Below, one piece after another: positions 57,340 to 64,000 of a DNA stretch of 64,000 nt. Positions within the stretch are counted from its first letter, which is position 1; the number at the start of each line of letters is the position of its first letter. The stretch covers positions 5,580,133 to 5,644,132 of the forward strand of contig NC_081548.1 of the NCBI RefSeq assembly GCF_901000735.1, in the 5' to 3' direction. A model generated the notes under the pieces. That model made no database searches. It was not told the DNA's origin and saw only the letters and a list, made by a program, of their open reading frames with translations. The stretch is from Corylus avellana. Taxonomy: Eukaryota > Streptophyta > Magnoliopsida > Fagales > Betulaceae. The position numbers and the translations under genes were made by a program.

Positions 57340-57696
57340 CAATAATAATAATAATAATAACCAATACACAAAATGGTGCAAATTAGGCAGATTATTAGAT
57401 CCCATAATCCTTTTCTGCAATCAAGTTAGTTCGGAGAGTGCATCACCCTTCCATGCCGACTCTTAATGCGACGTGGCTTAACACGATACAAGCATTCAAG
57501 AGAAGTGCATAAAAGTTGGCAATGGACCATGGTGTATGCATATTATATCATCACCTCCAATGCACCTCTTTTTTATACAACTTTGTTAGCAATCCTTGTC
57601 CATTTTCCGTACAACGCCTTCTCCAACCTCCAAGGATGCCAGCAAAACGACCGCGGCAATCGTAAAAAAGTATTGTCACAACCTTGCTTGAAGCCA
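57340..57696 (-). pseudogene. Cysteine-rich peptide gene, frameshifted member 3
   Basis: The minus-strand ATG at 57,696 aligns with ATG 49,054 of the intact member for the first 8 codons (M-A-S-S-K-V-V-T). A +1 insertion in the signal-peptide region (within about 57,640-57,672) then shifts the frame, and the cysteine block is not restored. Nucleotide similarity continues through GGCATCCTTGGAGGTTGGAG and resumes in the 3' flank (GATTATGGGATC block at about 57,394-57,420), so it is a true duplicate. Pseudogene. Confidence 0.7.
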
Positions 57697-57965
57697 TTTT
57701 CTTGTCTTTTTTTTTTTGTTGCCTTTTTGTTGCCTTAAATGGGCTTTGTCAATTGCAAGAAAGGGAAATGCAATGAGGTAATTTAAATGATTTAATTTTG
57801 TGTTTTTATATCAATTAATTAGTGAAGAATTGAAGAGTTGAAGTTGTGAAGCAGTAATATTGTTTTTGTGGCTTTGTGGTTCTGAGGCTAATCTGGAAAC
57901 CCACTCCTTTAAAACACGTTTTAAATAATAATACATCACACACTTATAACTAGTATAATTTTGTC
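57697..57965 (-). promoter_or_regulatory. Conserved upstream region of peptide member 3
   Basis: Same ordered blocks as upstream of members 1 and 2: AGATTAGCCTCAGAACCACAAAGCC, CTGCTTCACAACTTCAACTC, the TATA box ATATAAAAA (57,803-57,811) and ACACAAAATTAAATC. The promoter outlived the reading frame. Confidence 0.6.
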
Positions 57966-58950
57966 TATCTACAGTTTCCTTTGTCACTATAGTGTCAAAG
58001 TTAACGGTTTGTCATCTGTCACATGTAAGGCTGTAAATAAATCAGTCTATTCGACAACTCGCTTGATACTCTCTCGGTTTAACTCGAGCTCGATACTGTA
58101 GAAACTTGCTCATTATTATAAAAACTTGCTTGATTAGTAAATGATATATGCTCGATTCGCTCAAAAAAACTCAATAGGGGTTCGCGAGATCAGCTCATTT
58201 AAAGCTCGATTGGCTCGTTTCCCTGACTCGTTAGCTCATTCATATATCTTGTATATATATACAAATATATATTAATATATTACTAAAAATTAGTTATATA
58301 AATTTAAGTATTCATATTAGTAATTAAATAATATAAATTATATATGTTACTTAGTATTTATATGTGTGTATTAATTAACATACTATCTAGTTAGTTCATA
58401 AACTAACATATTATCTAGTTACTTAATATTTAATAGCCCAGTTCGATTCGACTCGGCTCAAATAGCATTCTCAACGAGCTTGAACTTGAGCTCGCTCGAA
58501 CTTTCAACGAGCCAATTTTGAACACACATTTCATAACTTGACTCGAGTTCGAGCTATTTTCAAATAAGTATCTTTGTAAATGAGCCAATCTTGAAAGTTG
58601 AAATCCTAAAGCTCGACTCGGCTTGGCTCGAGTACAGGACTCACATATCTTATTTGACACGTCATAAACACTCTAATGCAATGTCACGTCAACAAGTGTT
58701 AAGTCATTCATAAAAAATAAAAAAAAAATAAAAAAAATAAAGATAAAAAAGACAAAAAAAAATAAAAAAAATCATCGATTTGAGATGTACATTGACGTGT
58801 TAAATAAGACACATGTAGTAAATGACAAACTGTTAGTTTTGATAGCAAAATAATTTTTAAACTTAAGGTATCTTATTCTTGAAATTTAAAACCCAAGAAC
58901 TAAATCCAAATCAAATAAAAACCTAAGAACTAATTAATTAATGGATGATG
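57966..58950. mobile_element. Composite repeat with inverted ends and GCTCGAG-rich core
   Basis: The left part (about 57,995-58,025: AACGGTTTGTCATCTGTCACATGTAA) is the inverse of the right part (about 58,803-58,840: ACACATGTAGTAAATGACAAACTGTT). Between them is a core rich in CGAGCTCG words (58,031-58,640). The right part matches 1,199-1,380. Probably an inverted-repeat transposon with an older repeat nested inside. Non-coding. Confidence 0.45.
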
Positions 58951-59467
58951 TGGTAAATGTAATGTGGATTGCCATATATGTTTGTAAAAATTGAAGTAAA
59001 AGTTATAGTACCCAAGTGAAATTAATGTGAATAGTTGTATTACTCGCTATTTAGAAGACAGTTTCTCACTATTTCTTAGATTCATGAACCCAATTCAATT
59101 CAATTCAATGGGATCTTTCATTAACATTTTTTTTTTCATCAAGAACATTTTATATAGATGAGAATTAAGTACGTAGTATTACTCATTAATAAATACTTCT
59201 CCCAACTAATATTTTTGTATTAGTGTTTACAAAAATTAAGTTAAATTATGCGTCACGCACTTCCCAAGCAAGGATGCTTCCTACGTTGGAAGCAAGAGGA
59301 ATTTACATACTTGCGTGTAGAAGTGCTTTAATGCACAAAGTAGATAATATTGATTTTGTTAAATCATTATCCTCTTTTGTTTTTTATATATCTTTTTTTA
59401 CTTTTTTTTTCAGTTTAAAAATAAAAATATTAACAAAAAAACATAAAATTCTTAAAATTATTTTTAA

Positions 59468-59788
59468 GGTAAAATGCAAAATTAGTCCTTTACCTGATTT
59501 ATAATTAGATCCCCATGATATCAAAATGAACTCAAAAGACCCTGCGGTATGTCAAAAAAAAAAAAAAAAAAAATAGTCTCTATAGTCAAATTTCGTTGAC
59601 TAATTAAATAGATTCCATTAGTATGACACTAACTTAAATCGAACATCTGTTAAGTCGGTGAACAAAATTTGGCTATAATGACTAAATTATTTTTTTGGTA
59701 TACTTTATGAACATTTGAATTTATTTTGATACCACATTGAGTTAATTGCAAATCAAGTAAATTACAAGGACTAATTTTACATTTTCCC
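59468..59788. mobile_element. Foldback MITE, complete member
   Basis: It begins GGTAAAATGCAAAATTAGTCC and ends GGACTAATTTTACATTTTCCC, giving ~20-bp imperfect inverted termini. Inner inverted words include ATACCAAAAAAATAATTTAG/TATGTCAAAAA. Partial relatives lie at 6,236, 26,227 and 33,569. The target duplication was not resolved. Confidence 0.65.
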
Positions 59789-59991
59789 TTTATTTTTATC
59801 TTTACATATATCAAAATATTTTTTTCAAAAAAAAAAAAAAAACATTAAAGAGGGGAGATTCTTTTCTTGTTTGCATGCCAAGATGGAGGGAATAGATAAA
59901 AAAAAAAAGAAAAAAAAAAGGAGGGAATATGATCATTTTCATGAGAATATCCGGTTCATGGTTAGGATTTTATTTTCAAAAGTCTTAAAGT

Positions 59992-60382
59992 GGGACATAT
60001 GTCTCATTAATAAAAAAAAATATTATTTAAGATTAAAAAAATAAAAAATAAAGGGTGGTTGACTATCTATCTTGGTCATGGGGTGGCCGGACCACCCCAT
60101 GGCCTTTGAAGGTGGTTCGATCACCCCCAAGGACCAAATGAAAACAAATAATAATAAATAATGAGTTGCCCTAAGGATTGGCCAGACCAATCCCGTTGGC
60201 CTTGGGGTGGCTTCAGCCATCCCAGACCAACCAGTGGGGGTGCCTTAATGGGAGTGATCCGGCCATCTCCTATGACCAAGATGAAGTGGCCAGCCACCAA
60301 TTATTTTTTGATTAATTATTGTTTTTTATTAATTTTAAATAATGTTTTATTATTATTTTTTATTAGTAAAACATGTGCCTCA
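59992..60382. mobile_element. Foldback MITE with GGGGTGGCC core
   Basis: The left end is GGGACATATGTCTCATTAATAAAA. The right end, read on the minus strand, is AATGAGGCACATGTTTTACTAATAAAA. The interior has GC-rich repeated GGGGTGGC/CCACCCC words in both orientations. About 390 bp and non-coding. Confidence 0.6.
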
Positions 60383-60654
60383 TTTCTACCTTTAAAATAT
60401 CTAAAATCCTACCAAACAATTGGATACTTTCGGATCATTTTGGAACGGAGCCGATTATACAATGTATTGCAATTCCTGGTCTTCAATTATTGGATAAGCA
60501 TTCAATTAATATAATCAATTTCGTGTACAAATCAATCTGTCCCTTCTGACAGATCATGCTTTACCCAGATATTTTTTTTTGTATCAATCTAATCCTTCCA
60601 CGACATATTCCGTGACTTACGCCCAAAAATCCACCACCCTCTGTCTGGCCGACC

Positions 60655-60668
60655 AGGACACGTGGCAA
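60655..60668 (+). promoter_or_regulatory. G-box / ABRE-like element
   Basis: GGACACGTGGCA is a full CACGTG G-box in the context favoured by bZIP factors of abscisic-acid and stress responses. It lies ~500 bp upstream of the TATA box at 61,158 and is accompanied by ACGCGTCAGCGTCC and GACGTGTAAG nearby. Confidence 0.45.
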
Positions 60669-61157
60669 ACAGTCACAACCTAGGCCTGATTTGGTAACAC
60701 GCGTCAGCGTCCAACTCGCTTTCTTAAAAAAAAAGCGGTAATCCACATCATAAATGACGTGTAAGAAGTAAGATCGGGTGTAGTCTGCGTAGGTTCAAGC
60801 TCAGATCCTGGCCGTCGATTTTCAGTCTAAATAGATGCCTTCTGGGCTAAAGCGCTGTTGAAGACGACCGACATTTCAGCTAAACTCTTTTTCATCCGTT
60901 CGATTAAACCACCATTTCCATATCTCGGAACAAAATCAATCTGACGGTTGTTAGAGGAAAACGTGCACCGTCATATAATGTACGCAATTGCTTTCTGGAC
61001 TTGTCAATTATTGTTCGTTGAACAGGTCAAACATATTACGCTGAGGGTATTTAAGTAATATTGTACAACCTGTCAACAACAGAACAGCGACAGCTAGAAG
61101 TAGTTGGCTCATTGCTTTCGTAGGGAAGGATCTCGAAGAAACAGAGCTCTTCAGAGC

Positions 61158-61440
61158 TATAAATATGATTCAGTTTCGAATTTCTCCTCTCATCTTTGTA
61201 TCTCCCATTTCCTAACGCTCTCTCGGAAACTCAACGTTCGCGAGGCACGCGAGGCGATACGGAGCTCCGAAGATATAGTCGGGTCACACCTTGGATTCCC
61301 GTACCGAATCGGCGACTGAGACGCCTCCCTCCGTGGATTGAAAGTTCGTTATTCTGTTGGTTAATTCGTATAACCTATAGTTTCTTTTGATTAGTCGTGT
61401 TTGATTAGCCCTCTCTTTGATACTTTAGTCATTCTTTAGG
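61158..61440 (+). promoter_or_regulatory. TATA box and probable non-coding first exon of a gene entering from here
   Basis: CTATAAATAT (61,158-61,167) is followed after about 25-30 bases by CT-rich leader-like sequence that is GC-richer than its surroundings. A donor TTTAG|GTAATG lies at 61,440. The following 2 kb look intron-like (T-rich, no long frame). This fits a plus-strand gene with a leader exon and an intron, continuing towards the candidate exon at 63.6 kb. The product is unknown. The frames at 61,104 and 61,196 have no recognised domain. Confidence 0.4.
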
Positions 61441-63600
61441 TAATGTGAATGTAGATTTTGATTCTTTTTGTTAGATTGGGTTATCTCTTGTTTGGTTTCT
61501 GAGAAACTTCTGCAGAGGAGAAAGTAGGTGATTTGAAATGTTGCATTTTTTGGATTCTTATATGTTCTGGTCTAGTTGTTAACATTGCGAAATTTCATAT
61601 TTTGTTTTCTTGGGAACTATTTTTGAGAGAATATGAAGGTTACGAAATACGAAGCGCCAGATTGTTTTTCGTCTTCACGCTAAGGTTTCTTATAGGCGAA
61701 ACAGTTCGCTAGGGTTATCAGGAGCTTAATTGATGAAACTAGATAATTGAGAGCGCATTTTTTTCTTTGTGCGTGCGTGTGTAGTGCGGTTTTTATTTTA
61801 TTTTTATTTCATTTTCGCTTATAATTCTGTGAGATTTGGAGGGAAATTGAATTTCCATTTAGCTACAATTATCTTTGAATTTGTTCTTTTCCTTTCCGTG
61901 CAATGTGTGAACTGTTGTAGATGCCATTTTTTGTTGAATTTGATGATGTTGAAGTAACCGGAGAAGTTTGGTAGTCAATCTTATCTGAGGGTTGCTTATC
62001 ATTGACAACTTGTGCTCCGTTGAGTGATTTGTCTGCTAGAGTCTTCTGGTTTAATTTCAATATAATGTGGTGATGGTTGTGTTGGTGTATTTGATATGTT
62101 AATTATTTATTATGTGTTTATTCTGTGTACGTTTTTGTTTGAAATTTTAAATCTCCGTACAGATTAATGCCAGTTGTTCCACTTGTTAGACGCGTGCGAT
62201 GATGTCTTATTTTGGTAGTTTTGTTTTGTTTTTCTTTTTCGTAGTTGGGTGATATCATTAACTACACCGTTTCTTGTAGTTCATATTTTTTTGGGGTGAA
62301 TTTCTCTTATAGTTTTTCTTGCATATCAGAAACTTCTTGGATGATATGTATGGTGACTGAAAGTCAATAAAGCAGTTGCTTGGTAGCGCTGATATTGCTC
62401 CAGTAATCTTTTGAAAAAGAAAAAAAAAAAAAAAATCTTTGTCGGCAAAGGACAAAGTAAACGTGTCATTTTGACTTTAGGTAAATATTTTAAAGCAAAT
62501 ATAGTAGTTGAAATTCAATCTGTTTCACTTGATTGAATGCTCTGTTGATGGAGAAACGGAGCCTGCAGTTGAAACAGTTTTTCCTTGAAGACCTCTTCAA
62601 GGAATTACACTGCATCAGTGGAAATATTGGTTTGCAAGCAAGCAACTCATCATTTATATGGATATGAACCATATGCTTATAACTATTTTAATTAACATAG
62701 AGTAAACCCTTTATTAGGTAATGGCTTGGATAATATATATAGAAAGATACACTAAATGTGGAACCTTTTTGCTTGCTAGTATATTTTAATACTGTGAATA
62801 AGGAATCGGGTGGAGGAGGGGCAGTAGGAAGAAAAGGAAGAAGAAGAGGAAGAAGAAACACAATACTCAAATATTGATATAAATAGAACAATTGTGAAAC
62901 CAATTAGTGACTTATGAAGTTGGGTAAAAAAAGATTTTTAGTTGGTAGTGCCTTTATGGATACGTAATTCCAATGTATGAAACACCATTACTCAAATAAA
63001 CGAGTCTGTAACATTGCTTATATAGGCCTAGCAGTATTTGTAGCTTCGTTACACATGTTTTGTCATTTTAGTATTTTGGGCCGTAGGTGATGATACTTCG
63101 TTCATTTTTTAGGTTAATGACAACTATAGCTGTTTTCGCTGAAGTCAGTGAAAGTAAGTTAAGGTGGATAGGATAAACATTTAGCTTTTCTGTTTTGGTC
63201 TTCTCTAGTAAGTTAAGTTTGGCTGACTGAAGATAATGAAGAACCACTTCTTTTATTCTCCATGGCCCTTGCTTGGTGTTTCTGTCTTCTTCCTTTACCA
63301 CCCATTCATGTCTACAAATTTTACGTCTTTGCGAACCCTCAAAATGAAAATTATGCTGTGGAAACTAACAGTATTTGTTAGGTTTTGGTACTTCCTTTAA
63401 AATTAAAGGCAGGAGAGGAACTGTTCTTCAGACAGTCTTAAAGACTAGAGTCCACCATTGAAATTATTCCTTGAAAATATGTATATGACTGCATCATCAC
63501 TTAAGGTCATTGGTTTCACTGCTCCACCCTTAACACGAAGCCTTAGGTCTCTCTCCTTTCTAACTCTTAAACTGTTCTTGAAACCTGTCAATTTTATTAT
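61441..63600. other. Intron-like sequence, no supported exon
   Basis: T-rich DNA with scattered short frames and a poly-A run at about 62,417-62,433. No recognised coding segment. It reads like long intron(s) of the gene starting near 61.2 kb. Confidence 0.4.
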
Positions 63601-63872
63601 CAATGTTGGTAGATAGAGAGATTGCATCTTCTTGGATATGGGGAGCCTCATTCTTGGAGGAGGCTGAATTTCCTTTCTACCAACAAGACCTTGGAGTTAT
63701 GACAATTCTTGGGGCTCAAGAATTAACCAGTAAGATAACAAGAGAGTTTGCCAAGAAAAAAATGAACGAAATTGTGATTGGAGAAAAGCCTCCCAAGTCC
63801 TTTTTCATAAGGTTTAAGATTTTGGCGAGTTCAGTTTTCGATGGAGACTCAGTGCAGAGTTGCCAATCGAGG
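63601..63872 (+). CDS. Candidate internal exon, unknown protein
   Basis: It follows a TTGGTAG acceptor and ends at CGAG|GTAGGC. The frame encodes ~88 residues, including FPFYQQDLGVMTILGAQEL and a basic REFAKKKMNEI stretch. The family is not recognised. It may belong to the gene with a leader at about 61.2 kb, the rest lying beyond the window. Chance open sequence is possible. Confidence 0.3.
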
Positions 63873-64000
63873 TAGGCTTGTCCTAGTAGAACAATCTCTT
63901 TCCCCTAATTTTTCTTAACGTTTTAGAACACATTTGATCGTGTGATGTATTGCTTTTACCTTAGGTTGGGGCGTCTATTGGTCGTCCAGTATAGTGGATT

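Noticed and set aside
62258..63301. Several minus-strand frames of 60-77 codons
   Set aside because: No recognised domains, no splice or start context, and they lie in an intron-like T-rich region.

Overview
The window is nuclear DNA of a flowering plant, most likely a core eudicot and plausibly woody. The evidence is its low gene density, an AT-rich background, long plant-type LTR retrotransposon remnants, many foldback/MITE-like elements, and plant-specific proteins: two MOT1 molybdate transporters and a SWIM/MULE-derived FAR1-like protein. There is no prokaryotic or organellar gene organisation. The species cannot be named from the sequence alone.

Layout. (1) Positions 1-33,829 are dominated by two direct copies of one ~14 kb segment. 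Copy A (113-14,157) is bounded on both sides by runs of exactly 100 N (13-112 and 14,158-14,257) and aligns over its whole length to copy B (20,175-33,829). Each copy carries one intronless MOT1-type molybdate transporter (9,521-10,945 and 28,658-30,082), a truncated Copia-type LTR with its primer-binding site, a hAT-like element that may carry transcript-like sequence, foldback elements and a solo LTR. The gap-to-gap arrangement makes an unmerged second haplotype at least as likely as a real tandem duplication. (2) Between the copies lies an LTR retrotransposon (14,761-19,978) with a perfect 5-bp target duplication. Its 5' LTR is truncated and its short interior holds antisense reading frames. 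(3) From 33.8 to 40.3 kb there are a decayed cysteine-rich peptide gene, a LINE 3' fragment and otherwise mostly non-coding DNA. (4) At 41,071-44,353 (minus strand) is a five-exon gene that can be spliced in silico to 690 residues, a domesticated Mutator-transposase protein with a SWIM zinc finger. Its 5' leader intron extends to about 45.6 kb. (5) At 48.7-49.05 kb (minus strand) is an apparently intact small secreted cysteine-rich peptide gene. A frameshifted relative lies at 57.3-57.7 kb, and the two are separated by 7 kb of Ty3/gypsy-like LTR debris. (6) From 58 to 60.4 kb there are MITEs. From 60.6 kb onward is a promoter-like region (G-box, TATA box) and what looks like the start of a gene running off the right edge.

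Functionally the genes are not an operon or a pathway. The supportable genes are MOT1 (molybdate uptake or allocation), the SWIM/MULE-derived nuclear protein and the cysteine-rich peptide family. The most interesting points are the likely haplotig duplication and its allelic differences in MOT1, the three-member peptide family that shares upstream regions, the loss of a transposase catalytic Asp in the domesticated gene, and the elements carrying foreign or antisense coding sequence. All calls come from reading the sequence; no database search was run.
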